In this document: piece by piece, positions 13,714 to 22,519 of the stretch
Numbering within the stretch: position 1 is the first letter of the stretch
How the letters are laid out: every line of letters begins with the position of its first letter
Position numbers and translations under genes: made by a program
The notes under the pieces: model-generated
The model's input: only the letters and a program-made list of their open reading frames with translations
The model's database searches: none
What the model was told of the DNA's origin: nothing
Assembly: GCA_002344075.1 (NCBI GenBank)
Contig: DDTM01000079.1
Location: 1 to 22,598, forward strand
Source of the DNA: Bacteroidetes bacterium UBA2364
GTDB taxonomy: Bacteria > Bacteroidota > Rhodothermia > Rhodothermales > UBA2364
Length of the DNA: 22,598 bases
Direction of reading: 5' to 3'

Positions 13714-15954
13714 CTATAAGTTACTTTGAAGTTGTAGGATGAAATTACGGGTGGGCGCCAAAATGGCTGGACGTTCCATATAATAATATTCACCAGCATT
13801 TTTGACCAATAGCGATACTTGTATTTTACCAAAATCGTAGCGGAGGCGAGTATCCCATACCTTTGTAGGAAGGTGTAGGGTGGCGTCCGGAATGAAATTA
13901 CCAAAATCGGAATCTACCCGTTCAAAAGTAGAAGCATATCGGAAATCTACACCTACTTCTAACCGCCGAAGGGGCGAAACCGAGATGGAGGCTTGGAGCA
14001 AGTGCTTGGAACGATAATTCAGTGGCAAAACATTGTTTGGATCAGATCGGTCTTTGCCGTCTAAGAATAAATAAGCGAGGTTAAATAACAAACGCCCATC
14101 TTTTCGCCCTGCGCTCACCGAGACATCTAAGCCATTGATTTGCCCTTTGGTTAGGTTAACAAATTGGAAGGCCCGGGCATTATTTTGAAATTTAGGCTCT
14201 ACCAAATCTGTGTATTGATTACTAAAAGCCGCTACATCGTATTGTCCGGCCCAATCCTCTATAGGCAACACAAAAAAGCCCTTTAAACCTGCCTCGTAGC
14301 CATTGGATATTTCAGGGCGCAATTGGGTGTTGGGAATCACAGGCAAGAATTCGCTGTTGTTTACATATCGTTCGGTGATTCCCGGCACTCGAAAGCCATA
14401 ACCCCAAGCCACACGAAGATTAAGCGCTGGATTTAAGGTGTAGGACACATTTAATTTAGGACTGAACCGTTGGACTACCTCGTTAGATGAAATCTCGTAG
14501 TGATCTAATCTAAAACCAGCCACGAGGTTGATTTTTTTAAAAAGTTGTTGTTCGTACTGCCCGAATGCAGCCCACTCCGGTTGGGCGAAATTGGTGTCAT
14601 CACCCCCGAAAAAACGTTTTGAATTGGTGGCATTTTGATCGAAACCCGCTCCCAAGATGAGGTATCGTTTCGCCTTGAGGTCTATGTTGACTTGGAGTTC
14701 GCTCCCAAAACGTGCACCCGTTGTCCATTGATCTCGCTCCACCAGTGCGCCATTCCATATAGGGATTGTGGTTCCGCCATAAAAACGGTTTTTGAGCGAG
14801 ATAAAAACAGATGGATTCACTAAAAAGGTGAAAACGGGTAGGATGGCCAAGCGCCGAACTTCATTGTCGGAACTTCCATTGAGCAGGCTGGTTTTGGCGA
14901 CCCGTAGGGCATCACGCCCACTGGCCCAATAGACAAAGCCGTTTTTATGGGTGAGGCTACTGGTGATGAGGGTCTCCATTTTGAGTTGGCTACTAAATTG
15001 GTAGCCCAACTTGGCCGCGAGATACCCTTCGTAGCCGTCCGAATTTTGGAAATAACCTTCGGTTTGGGTGTAGTTCGCATTCATCCAATAGCCCAATTTC
15101 GGGGTGACTTGTTCGGAACGACTGATGTTCGCACCCCAAAAATAGCGGTTTCGCTGGCTACCTGCCCAGTTTTGTTTCCATTCCGTGTATCGCACGGGAG
15201 GGTGAACGCCTACATAACTTCTGAAAGATGTTTCGGGCTTTTCTGGAAAATCTTTGGTAATTACGTTGATTACACCACCCAAAGCCCCGCCTCCATAGAG
15301 GGCAGATCCTGGCCCTTTGATTACTTCGACCTGTTTTATTTGGGCTGTAGGAACAAGGTTAAATGCAATACCACCTGTATCGGCATTGAGCATCGGTACG
15401 CCATCCACCAAAAACTGGATGCGGCTGCCTACACCATACGAAAAACCGGTGGAGCCGCGCACGTTGACTTGGTTATCCGATAGCTGAACACCGGGTGTGT
15501 AGCGAAGGGCATCATCTAATTGGACAATATTTCGTACCTCGATGTCCTTTGCACCGAGTACGGCAATACTCACGGGGGCTTCAGAGTTAAGCTGTTCGCG
15601 ACGGGCTGCTGTGATGACTACTTCGTCGGTTTGCAAGGCTTCTTCCCGTAAACGGTAGGTACGGACCAAGGCTTCCCCTGCTTTTAGTGAGATGGTCTCT
15701 TTTTGGGTAAGATATCCCACCGAAGAAACCAAGACCTGATACACACTGGGTGGAACCGATTTTACGGTAAATTGGCCGTTTATATCAGAGACAGCTCCAT
15801 ATCCGGTGCCGGACAGCCGGATTGTGGCGCCGGGAAAGGGTTTCCCATCTTCTGTCTGAACGGTCCCGGAAAAAGTGGCTGATTGTGCAATAAGGGGAGT
15901 ATGACTAAAACACATAGCTCCGAAGAACACCAAAAAAAGGAGACGTAAGTTCAT
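13714..15954 (-). CDS. TonB-dependent outer membrane receptor
   Basis: An outer-membrane beta-barrel transporter driven by TonB. From the ATG at 15954 (746 residues) it has a signal peptide (1-24, MNLRLLFLVFFGAMC... ending LIAQ). A carboxypeptidase-regulatory-like domain (about 27-105) with GKPFPGATIRLSGTGYG is typical of Bacteroidota receptors. A TonB-box-like TDEVVITAARR (109-118) leads into the plug (about 126-235) with FLVDGVPM and GPGSALYGGGALGGVINVIT. The rest is the 22-strand-type barrel, ending NFILQLQSNL. A longer frame to 16011 would overlap the upstream gene. Substrate cannot be read from sequence: no SusD partner is adjacent, so a FecA/BtuB-like metal chelate or cofactor cargo is more likely than glycans. 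Confidence 0.92.
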   Translation of the reverse strand: MNLRLLFLVFFGAMCFSHTPLIAQSATFSGTVQTEDGKPFPGATIRLSGTGYGAVSDINGQFTVKSVPPSVYQVLVSSVGYLTQKETISLKAGEALVRTYRLREEALQTDEVVITAARREQLNSEAPVSIAVLGAKDIEVRNIVQLDDALRYTPGVQLSDNQVNVRGSTGFSYGVGSRIQFLVDGVPMLNADTGGIAFNLVPTAQIKQVEVIKGPGSALYGGGALGGVINVITKDFPEKPETSFRSYVGVHPPVRYTEWKQNWAGSQRNRYFWGANISRSEQVTPKLGYWMNANYTQTEGYFQNSDGYEGYLAAKLGYQFSSQLKMETLITSSLTHKNGFVYWASGRDALRVAKTSLLNGSSDNEVRRLAILPVFTFLVNPSVFISLKNRFYGGTTIPIWNGALVERDQWTTGARFGSELQVNIDLKAKRYLILGAGFDQNATNSKRFFGGDDTNFAQPEWAAFGQYEQQLFKKINLVAGFRLDHYEISSNEVVQRFSPKLNVSYTLNPALNLRVAWGYGFRVPGITERYVNNSEFLPVIPNTQLRPEISNGYEAGLKGFFVLPIEDWAGQYDVAAFSNQYTDLVEPKFQNNARAFQFVNLTKGQINGLDVSVSAGRKDGRLLFNLAYLFLDGKDRSDPNNVLPLNYRSKHLLQASISVSPLRRLEVGVDFRYASTFERVDSDFGNFIPDATLHLPTKVWDTRLRYDFGKIQVSLLVKNAGEYYYMERPAILAPTRNFILQLQSNL

Positions 15955-15967
15955 GTTGTTTGGGGTT

Positions 15968-16441
15968 TTATGGGGAGCAGGAAGCGGGTGGAAAGGGCGG
16001 TAACTGATCAAAATCTACCGTAAGGTCAATCTCGGTGGTTTGGCCAGAAGACACGATGAAGGCGCCGTTGTTCTCCGAAAATACCCCTACTGGTTTAATC
16101 TCCAAAACCGTTGGGCCATATTGCAAATAAACCCCAGAATATACATAGACAGCGGGGTTTACATCGCTAATGCTAAAAGTGGCTTCTTCGATACCTGTTC
16201 CCGACGCGTTCAGGTCGTTACTGAGAGCAACTTCACTAAAACGTGCCACAATATCATCTACGGAACAAGGAGTAAATGGCGCGGCGCCAAAATACAACGC
16301 ACGAACTTCTTCTGCCGGGGGCCATTTCCCCTTGAAAATAATGGTTCCGGAAATTTTTCCTCGCTCCGGTGGTTCAAAACCGTGGTCGCAGCCGGAAATA
16401 ACGGCGAATAAAATCAGTAAAACGAGGTGAATTCGGTTCAT
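15968..16441 (-). CDS. Small predicted lipoprotein upstream of TonB receptor
   Basis: I do not recognise a family. The 157-residue product starts with a lipoprotein signal (residues 1-17) ending in the lipobox VISGC, with C18 the lipidated residue. The mature part is short and beta-rich, starting GKISGTIIFKGKWPPAEEVRAL, which resembles the first strands of a carboxypeptidase-regulatory or transthyretin-like fold. It has two further cysteines (C59 and C155, near the very C-terminus) that could form a disulfide. AAGGAA on the minus strand (16452-16447) five bases from the ATG supports the start. It lies 13 bases before the receptor gene, so the two are probably co-transcribed, and it may be a surface or periplasmic partner of the receptor (inference). 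Confidence 0.8.
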   Translation of the reverse strand: MNRIHLVLLILFAVISGCDHGFEPPERGKISGTIIFKGKWPPAEEVRALYFGAAPFTPCSVDDIVARFSEVALSNDLNASGTGIEEATFSISDVNPAVYVYSGVYLQYGPTVLEIKPVGVFSENNGAFIVSSGQTTEIDLTVDFDQLPPFPPASCSP

Positions 16442-16595
16442 GACAATTCCTTCATGATTAGAGGAGGCTTAAACGGCCAAAATTCAAAAACCATGATCCG
16501 TTTTAAGTTCAGCTTGAAGTTATATTCTTGGCGTCCCATTAGCAAGTTTTTCCTTTAAAAGGCTTTCTTTTTGCGTAGTTGGCGAACCATACCCC

Positions 16596-17642
16596 ATGAA
16601 ATTATCACAATTTACCTTTGATTACCCCAAATCTCTCATTGCACGTCATCCGGCTTCACCGCGAGATAGTGCCCGTTTGATGGTGGTTCACCGGAAAGAC
16701 CGCAAGGTCGAACACCGGCATGTTGCTGACCTGCCACAGTATTTTTCGAGCGGAGATGTGATGGTGGTAAATAATACCAAAGTATTTCCGGCGCGACTGC
16801 TCGGCGAAAATGAGCGTGGGGCCAAAATCGAAATATTCCTCTTACGGCCCATTAATCCAGCGGCACACCTTTGGGATGTATTGGCCGCTCCGGCGAAAAA
16901 AGTACAATTGGGTGAAAAACTTCGGTTTGAAGCAGGTCTAATTGCCGAGGTTATAGACAAGCCCACAGACCGCAGCCGTACCGTCCGCTTTTTGTTTGAG
17001 GGGGATGCGATGGCATTGAATGGCTTGATAGACCAAATAGGACATGTTCCTATTCCACCATACCTTAAGCGACCAGATGAAGAGAGTGATAAATCGGACT
17101 ATCAGACCATCTTTGCTTCGGAGCGTGGCGCGGTGGCTGCTCCCACTGCCGGATTACATTTTACGCCAGATTTGCTACAGGCATTAAAGGTAAAAGGGGT
17201 GATTACCGCTCCTTTGACCCTACATGTGGGTATCGGAACCTTTCGTTCGGTGATGGTGGACAATGTAGAAGAACACCAGATGGATGCCGAGATGTTTATC
17301 ATCAGTCCGGAGACAGCAGACACCGTGAACGATGCCTTGCAAAATCTAACACGAACGGTTACGGTGATTGGAACAACCGCTGTTCGGGCGGTAGAATCTA
17401 ATATCTCACCAGATAGGTTGCTAAAATCAGGTATGGGGTGGACCGATAAATTTATCTATCCACCGTATCAATTTGCCGTCACCCAACGGTTGATGACCAA
17501 TTTTCACATGCCGGAGTCCACGCTGCTGATGTTGGTTTCGGCGTTGGCAGGAGATGTGGATTTTATGTTGTATTGTTATAAAACTGCCGTAAAAGAGTCT
17601 TATCGCCTCTTTTCCTATGGCGATGCCATGTTAATTGTATGA
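16596..17642 (+). CDS. queA: S-adenosylmethionine:tRNA ribosyltransferase-isomerase QueA
   Basis: QueA transfers and isomerises the ribosyl part of S-adenosylmethionine onto 7-aminomethyl-7-deazaguanine at tRNA position 34, giving epoxyqueuosine. The 348-residue product has normal family length and motifs: IARHPASPRDSARLMVV near the N-terminus, DVMVVNNTKVFPARLLG (about 53-69), AAPTAGLHFTPDLL (about 181-194), LHVGIGTFRSV (about 208-218), and TNFHMPESTLLMLVSALAG near the C-terminus. The stop overlaps the ispD start by four bases (ATGA). It starts 154 bases from a divergent lipoprotein gene, so the promoters lie back to back. No strong Shine-Dalgarno is visible. Confidence 0.97.
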   Translation: MKLSQFTFDYPKSLIARHPASPRDSARLMVVHRKDRKVEHRHVADLPQYFSSGDVMVVNNTKVFPARLLGENERGAKIEIFLLRPINPAAHLWDVLAAPAKKVQLGEKLRFEAGLIAEVIDKPTDRSRTVRFLFEGDAMALNGLIDQIGHVPIPPYLKRPDEESDKSDYQTIFASERGAVAAPTAGLHFTPDLLQALKVKGVITAPLTLHVGIGTFRSVMVDNVEEHQMDAEMFIISPETADTVNDALQNLTRTVTVIGTTAVRAVESNISPDRLLKSGMGWTDKFIYPPYQFAVTQRLMTNFHMPESTLLMLVSALAGDVDFMLYCYKTAVKESYRLFSYGDAMLIV

Positions 17643-18367
17643 TGGATTTGCTCGTACCTTCAGTCTCGGTAGTGATTCCGGCGGGTGGACGTGGAACACG
17701 CATGGGCGGTCTTAGGAAGCAATATCGTTTGTTGGGGAATGCTCCGTTATTGGTGAGGACTATTCAAGTGTTTGAGGCCTGCCATGAAGTGGGGGAGGTG
17801 ATATTGGTTTGTCCGCAAGGAGAAGAACGTGTGGTGGAGGCTTGGCAGGAAGAATATGGCCTGTTTAAAATTAAAAAGATCGTTTCTGGCGGTCTTACGC
17901 GCCAAGAAAGTGTGCAAAATGGGCTTCAAGTGATTGATGAAGCATCGAAGGTGGTGCTGGTGCATGATGGTGTCCGTCCGTTTATACAACCAGAGGAAGT
18001 GAGCCTTCTTGTCCAACGTGTAATGGCAGATGGTGCGGCGTCTTTGGCGATTCCGGTTGCAGACACCTTGCGCAAGGTTGAAGGAAGCGAATTTGCCGAT
18101 ACCGTTCCGCGAGACGGACTTTTCCGGATGCAAACACCACAAGGCTTTTTAATATCCATTTTTAGGCATGCGCATCAATTGGCCACCGAGCAAGGCTGGG
18201 ACGAAACCGACGACGTGGCACTGGTACAACGGGCAGGCTATTCGATTAAGTTGGAAAAAGGTAGTGCATGGAACCTCAAAATCACTACACCTGAAGACTG
18301 GGCATTTGCGGAAGTGGTTTGGCCCATATGGCAGCAAATGATTAAAAGCAAAAAATTAGGGCTGTAA
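17639..18367 (+). CDS. ispD: 2-C-methyl-D-erythritol 4-phosphate cytidylyltransferase
   Basis: IspD joins CTP and MEP to form 4-diphosphocytidyl-2-C-methylerythritol in the MEP isoprenoid pathway. The 242-residue protein has the nucleotide-binding loop VVIPAGGRGTRMGGLRKQY, in which R21 and K27 match the catalytic Arg and Lys of the family. Also present are VLVHDGVRPFI, VPRDGLFRMQTPQGF, ETDDVALVQRAGY and the closing LKITTPEDW. The start overlaps the end of queA by four bases; an alternative ATG at 17642 removes one residue. It is followed by ispF after 12 bases, the common ispD-ispF pairing, although the two are not fused here. Confidence 0.97.
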   Translation: MMDLLVPSVSVVIPAGGRGTRMGGLRKQYRLLGNAPLLVRTIQVFEACHEVGEVILVCPQGEERVVEAWQEEYGLFKIKKIVSGGLTRQESVQNGLQVIDEASKVVLVHDGVRPFIQPEEVSLLVQRVMADGAASLAIPVADTLRKVEGSEFADTVPRDGLFRMQTPQGFLISIFRHAHQLATEQGWDETDDVALVQRAGYSIKLEKGSAWNLKITTPEDWAFAEVVWPIWQQMIKSKKLGL

Positions 18368-18379
18368 AAACAAGGATTT

Positions 18380-18853
18380 ATGAGAATAGGATATGGATAT
18401 GATGTTCACCGCCTGGTGGAGGGCCGTCCATTAGTATTGGGTGGTGTAGAGATTCCTTTTGAAAAAGGCTTGCTTGGCCATTCGGATGCCGATGTGTTGC
18501 TTCATGCGATTACCGACGCCTTGTTAGGTGCAGCCGCATTAGGCGATATTGGTGCCCACTTCCCCGATAATGATCCGAACTGGAAGGGGGCCAATAGCCG
18601 CTACCTGTTGCGGGTGGTTGCAAACCTTATCCACGATGCTGGATATAAAGTGGGCAACGTGGATGCGACGGTCGTAATGGAACGTCCTAAACTCCGCCCT
18701 TTAATAGACCAAATGCGGGCGCATATCGCCGAGGATTTGTCTATAACAGTAGGTCAGGTTTCGGTAAAAGCCACAACCAACGAGAGAATGAGTTTTGTGG
18801 GGCGGGAAGAAGGCGTGGCCTGCCATGCGGTATGTTTATTGTTGCAGCGCTAA
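18380..18853 (+). CDS. ispF: 2-C-methyl-D-erythritol 2,4-cyclodiphosphate synthase
   Basis: IspF cyclises the CDP-methylerythritol phosphate intermediate to ME-2,4-cyclodiphosphate with release of CMP, acting as a homotrimer with zinc between subunits. The 157-residue product begins MRIGYGYDVHRL; D8, H10 and H42 are the zinc ligands of the family, and D46, D56 and the PDNDP region also match. The C-terminal motif VKATTNERMSFVGREEGVACHAV is intact. Length is normal. It ends the queA-ispD-ispF operon; no clear intrinsic terminator was found in the 81 bases before the convergent kinase gene. Confidence 0.97.
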   Translation: MRIGYGYDVHRLVEGRPLVLGGVEIPFEKGLLGHSDADVLLHAITDALLGAAALGDIGAHFPDNDPNWKGANSRYLLRVVANLIHDAGYKVGNVDATVVMERPKLRPLIDQMRAHIAEDLSITVGQVSVKATTNERMSFVGREEGVACHAVCLLLQR

Positions 18854-18934
18854 TATCCCGATACGTGTTGCTTCAAAAGCCCAAGTGGTACACATGCCCG
18901 TAATTTTCTGGATGGCATAATAGATATTTTTTGA

Positions 18935-21223
18935 TTAAAGCTTTTCTTTTATTTCTGTGAGAAGCGTTTCTGATTCTTGTAGGTCTTGGGCCACAATTGG
19001 TTTGGTAGCTTTGCGAATCGAAATGGCTTTTTCCACAGCTTGCAGGGCCTGGGCGTATTGCTTGTTTTTGGTATAAGCCTTGGCCATATTATGCCAAAGG
19101 TATCCAACAAATGGATGGCCCGGTGGAAGGCGTTTGGTTGCAATGTTCGCCGCTTCTTTAAAATACTGGATAGACGCGGAGAATGCTTGTTGGTCGGATT
19201 TCAAGGTGGCCAGGCTGTTCAACTGGAAGGCCACGTAAGGGTGTTCACTGCCCACACTTCGCTTTAAAATCCCCAATGATTCTACATAGGCTGCTTCGGC
19301 TTCATTATATCGCTTTTTATCGTGCAAAAAATTACCAAGTGTATTGAGATTGCTGGCAAAATTCTGTGTCTCGGTGGTGTCTGCCAGCCTTCGGCGGATG
19401 GAAACCACCTTTTGGATCAAGGAAAAGGCGCGGTCGGTTTGTCCTTTTTCTCCTGCAAAAATTGCAAGGCCATTTAGTAAAGTTGCTGTTTGTTTATTTG
19501 GAACGGGATGATGAGATTGATGGATCTGATAGGCTGTTTCATAAGAAACAATGGCTTTGTCCAATTGTCCCATTCGGAAATTGGCGTCTCCTTTAATTTT
19601 TAAGGCATCAATATATGCTTCCGAACGGGTGTTCAGTGATTGAAACTGCCGTATTGCTGCCTGGGCGAGTGAGTCGGAGGTGTTGAATTGACCCATTCCA
19701 TTATAAACATCCGCCAGAACTGTTAAAACTTCGGCGCGGAGTTCAGGCTGGTTGCTAAGTTCGGTTTTGAGACGGTTGGTTCCTTGCTGTAATATAGCAC
19801 GGACTGGAACTTCGCCTTCGGGATATTTGGTGGGGTCGCTGGCTTTGAATAAATCCGTTAGGAAGACACCCACTTCCTTGGCTTTGTCGCGTTCTTTTTC
19901 AGCGAGGTTCAGGGCTTCACGGATGCGATTGTTTTGCCAGATCATGGTGGTTGTAAAGGCAAGGAGCAAAACCAAAAAAGCGGCGGCCCCTCCTACAGCC
20001 CACTTATTGCGGCGTACAAATTTGGTTACGCGGTATGAAAATGTATCTGGTAATGCAAGAACAGGCTTGCCTTCCAAATAACGCCCAATGTCTTCACTAA
20101 GTTGTCCTGCTGAATCGTAGCGACGCTCCGGCTCTTTCCTTAACGATTTTAGAACGATATTGTCCATATCGCCCCGCAATTTACGGATGAGTTGGGTTTG
20201 GGAAGTATTTCGGGTAGTGCTAATGATTTGGGGATCTAATGTTCGGGTATTTCCTTGTCCGATATAAACTTCCCGAATTTCTTGGATGGCGGTGCTGGGT
20301 TTGTTCGGTTCCTCTTCTAGAACCACCCGAATTAATTCTGCCTGAATGCGGGTGGCAATGGGGAACGGACGTGAACCCGTGAGCAATTCAAATAGCAAAA
20401 CCCCCAAGCTATAGACGTCGCTGGCAGTCGTTAGGTTGAGACCTTTAATTTGCTCCGGACTGGCATAGGCTGGGGTTAAAACGCGCAATTCTGGAACCGT
20501 ATGCAATGATTCTACGGCCAATTGATCCGGATTCAGAACCTTTGCAATGCCAAAGTCCAAAAGTTTAACTTGTTGGTCTGGCGTCACCAAAATGTTGGTC
20601 GGTTTTAGGTCTCTATGTACGACTAAGTTTTGGTGAGCAAATTGTACTGCACTACACACTTCCCGGAAGAGCCTGAGGCGTTCCTCGATGGTGAGCCGAT
20701 GATCGTCACAATATTGAAGAAAAGGAATCCCTTCAATAAACTCCATCACAAAAAAAGGCATACCTGTCTCGGTGGCACCACCGTCTAACAAACGGGCAAT
20801 ATTGGGATGATTAAGTTGTGCGAGAATTTGCCGTTCGGTACGGAATCTGGCCAAAATGTCTTCACTGTCCATGCCTTTTCGGATCAGTTTGAGGGCCACA
20901 CGCTGATGAAAATCGGCGGTTTGTCGTTCGGCCAACCAAACTTCACCCATACCGCCCTGTCCTATTTGATGGAGTAAGACATAGCCCCCTACTTTTTCAC
21001 CGGCATTGTATTGTGCCGTGGGTTCCGCAGGAGGTGGTGCAACGGCATCAAAGATGTGTTCTATTCGGTCTTCTTCTTCTTCCGCTAGCAGGCTTTTTAA
21101 CTCATCGTGTATATCCGGGTTTTGTTGTTCTACTTTTAGCAGGTATATGCGCTTATCCGATGCATTCAGATCTAACAGTACGTCTAAATGTTTCTGAATT
21201 TCAAGCCAGCGTTCGGGAGTCAT
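18935..21223 (-). CDS. Membrane-anchored Ser/Thr protein kinase with TPR repeats
   Basis: A Hanks-type kinase of 762 residues. The N-terminal 60 residues (MTPERWLEIQKHLDVLLDLN..., ending KSLLAEEEEDR) match the lead segment common to kinases encoded beside ECF43-type sigma factors. The kinase domain (about 80-390) has the glycine loop IGQGGMGEVW (87-96), K112, E130, the catalytic loop HRDLKPTN (203-210), DFG (223-225) and the activation-segment end TPAYASPEQ (250-258), so it should be active. One transmembrane helix (about 408-430) leads to a TPR-rich region (about 470-745), probably outside the cytoplasm and able to sense a ligand or protein. It lies 141 bases downstream of an ECF sigma gene on the same strand. 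Confidence 0.93.
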   Translation of the reverse strand: MTPERWLEIQKHLDVLLDLNASDKRIYLLKVEQQNPDIHDELKSLLAEEEEDRIEHIFDAVAPPPAEPTAQYNAGEKVGGYVLLHQIGQGGMGEVWLAERQTADFHQRVALKLIRKGMDSEDILARFRTERQILAQLNHPNIARLLDGGATETGMPFFVMEFIEGIPFLQYCDDHRLTIEERLRLFREVCSAVQFAHQNLVVHRDLKPTNILVTPDQQVKLLDFGIAKVLNPDQLAVESLHTVPELRVLTPAYASPEQIKGLNLTTASDVYSLGVLLFELLTGSRPFPIATRIQAELIRVVLEEEPNKPSTAIQEIREVYIGQGNTRTLDPQIISTTRNTSQTQLIRKLRGDMDNIVLKSLRKEPERRYDSAGQLSEDIGRYLEGKPVLALPDTFSYRVTKFVRRNKWAVGGAAAFLVLLLAFTTTMIWQNNRIREALNLAEKERDKAKEVGVFLTDLFKASDPTKYPEGEVPVRAILQQGTNRLKTELSNQPELRAEVLTVLADVYNGMGQFNTSDSLAQAAIRQFQSLNTRSEAYIDALKIKGDANFRMGQLDKAIVSYETAYQIHQSHHPVPNKQTATLLNGLAIFAGEKGQTDRAFSLIQKVVSIRRRLADTTETQNFASNLNTLGNFLHDKKRYNEAEAAYVESLGILKRSVGSEHPYVAFQLNSLATLKSDQQAFSASIQYFKEAANIATKRLPPGHPFVGYLWHNMAKAYTKNKQYAQALQAVEKAISIRKATKPIVAQDLQESETLLTEIKEKL

Positions 21224-21268
21224 ACTAAAAAGGGTTTATGCTTGCACGAAAGAAGAAAGTGGGGTGAT

Positions 21269-21312
21269 AATCTCGTTTACGACAACGTGGTGCTCAAAAT
21301 GCACTCGAGATT
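21269..21312 (-). repeat. Inverted repeat between sigma factor and kinase genes
   Basis: AATCTCG (21269-21275) and CGAGATT (21306-21312) are perfect inverted arms; inside, GTGC (21290-21293) pairs with GCAC (21301-21304). On the minus-strand transcript this makes an extended hairpin with no following T-run. It could be an operator or an mRNA element that sets the kinase level relative to the sigma factor; function is inferred only from position. Confidence 0.45.
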
Positions 21313-21364
21313 TTAAGGAGAAACGCCGGAAAAAGACAAAGAAATGATCTTGCTATTCAAAAAA

Positions 21365-21940
21365 TCATCCCAATAAGGAGGTTCGCAAGGAACGTCCCAG
21401 CCAGAGTTTGGCAGCATTCCAAGACCGACGGACGGTAATATTCGAGATCTCCATGATAGCGGCAATTTCTTCGTAACTCAATCCGCCATAAAACCGATAA
21501 ACCACCACATTGTACCCACGTTCATCAAAGGATTTGAGTTGTTCTAAAGCCTCGTCTAATGCTAAGATTTCCTCACTTTGCGTATCTGTCAGCCATTCGG
21601 CAACTTCATCTATATCCACATTACGTTGGTTTCCACCTCGTTTTTGGGCGTGTTTTTTCTCGGCATTGTTCAGGATAATCCGGCGCATGGCTTGTGCGGC
21701 GATCGCAAAAAAATGATTCCGGTTTTGCCAATTGGCTGCTTTCTGGTCTGCTAATTTAAAGTAGGCTTCGTGTACCAAAGCTGTCGTATTGAGGGTTGCA
21801 CCCGATGATTCCCAGCGGAGTTTGGCATGGGCAATGCGCCTTAACTCTTCATAGATGATAGGAATCAGTTCGTTCATGGCCTGATTATCATTTTCATTGA
21901 TGCGGGAAAGTAGTTGCGTTACTTCGGGAGAATGGGCCAT
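21365..21940 (-). CDS. ECF-type RNA polymerase sigma factor (kinase-linked group)
   Basis: A 191-residue ECF sigma factor of the kind annotated as TIGR02999 and placed with ECF43-like groups. Region 2 spans about residues 20-95 (MNELIPIIYEELRRIAHAKL to NHFFAIAAQAMRRIILN) and region 4 about 125-187, with the helix-turn-helix LSYEEIAAIMEISNITVRRSWNAAKLWL (quoted here in parts: LSYEEIAAIMEIS, ITVRRSWNAAKLWL). In region 2.2 the usual DAEDLVQE is replaced by NTTALVHE (51-58), with T52 and T53 where acidic residues normally contact beta'. No anti-sigma gene is adjacent; the kinase gene follows on the same strand, 141 bases away, suggesting phosphorylation-based control. Confidence 0.92.
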   Translation of the reverse strand: MAHSPEVTQLLSRINENDNQAMNELIPIIYEELRRIAHAKLRWESSGATLNTTALVHEAYFKLADQKAANWQNRNHFFAIAAQAMRRIILNNAEKKHAQKRGGNQRNVDIDEVAEWLTDTQSEEILALDEALEQLKSFDERGYNVVVYRFYGGLSYEEIAAIMEISNITVRRSWNAAKLWLGRSLRTSLLG

Positions 21941-22040
21941 TGTAATAGGGTATTTTATATGATAAAAAACATTTATGATTACTTGTAATGTACTTTTATT
22001 GCATTGGTGACCTCTTTAACGCTCCTAATCTACGCCGTAG

Positions 22041-22489
22041 CCCCATTTATTTCAACGGGAATTTGGTTTATTTGGTCTCAAAAAGAAGGCAAAATGTAAA
22101 ATATGTTCCGGATCTACATTGGAAAATTTTACGCAGAAAGCACGAGGCCAGCCATTGGCCAAAGTGGCACCGATAGAGGTTTCCGGAGAGGCGTATTTCA
22201 AAAATACCAATCAGACATACGACGCACCTTAGATTCGGTGACATCTTTGACTATCGTTGAGCAAAGCCCCGTAGGAGCGACATCATAATAGAACCTGTAG
22301 CGACGATATCGCGCAATAGCAAACGAGCACAACCATCTTAAGAGGTATCGTCTGATTGCTGGCGTAAACAACCTGTTCGATGTTAACTATTATGGGCATG
22401 TGAGTTGCTCGATCGGTGGCATCGCCCTACGTTCTGTGTTTATGCTAGGTCGGAATCTTTTTGTTTCGCTGCGTTTAGATTTTCGATAA
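22041..22489 (+). pseudogene. Decayed 3' remnant of a TonB-dependent receptor gene
   Basis: The last part, read in the frame of base 22352 up to the TAA at 22487-22489, gives LIAGVNNLFDVNYYGHVS and later GRNLFVSLRLDFR, the typical end of a TonB-dependent receptor barrel (GVNNLFD..YY.H followed by GRN-F-SLRLDF). That frame is closed upstream by TAG at 22298-22300 and has no start. A second frame (22041-22232) yields KARGQPLAKVAPIEVSGEAY, resembling a barrel segment about 50-80 residues before such an end, but it stops at TAG 22230-22232. So the remnant is truncated at its 5' side and broken by at least one frameshift. The preceding 100 bases (21941-22040) are AT-rich and hold the sigma-factor promoter region. 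Confidence 0.6.
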
Positions 22490-22519
22490 GCTCTGGAGAA
22501 CATCCCCCAAAAAGCGGAT

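Noticed and set aside
14947..15483. 178-codon plus-strand frame inside the TonB receptor gene
   Set aside because: It is antisense to a well-supported receptor gene and shows no motif of its own.
22103..22288. Short ATG frames in the region after the sigma factor
   Set aside because: They overlap the receptor remnant in other frames and have no motif or ribosome binding site.
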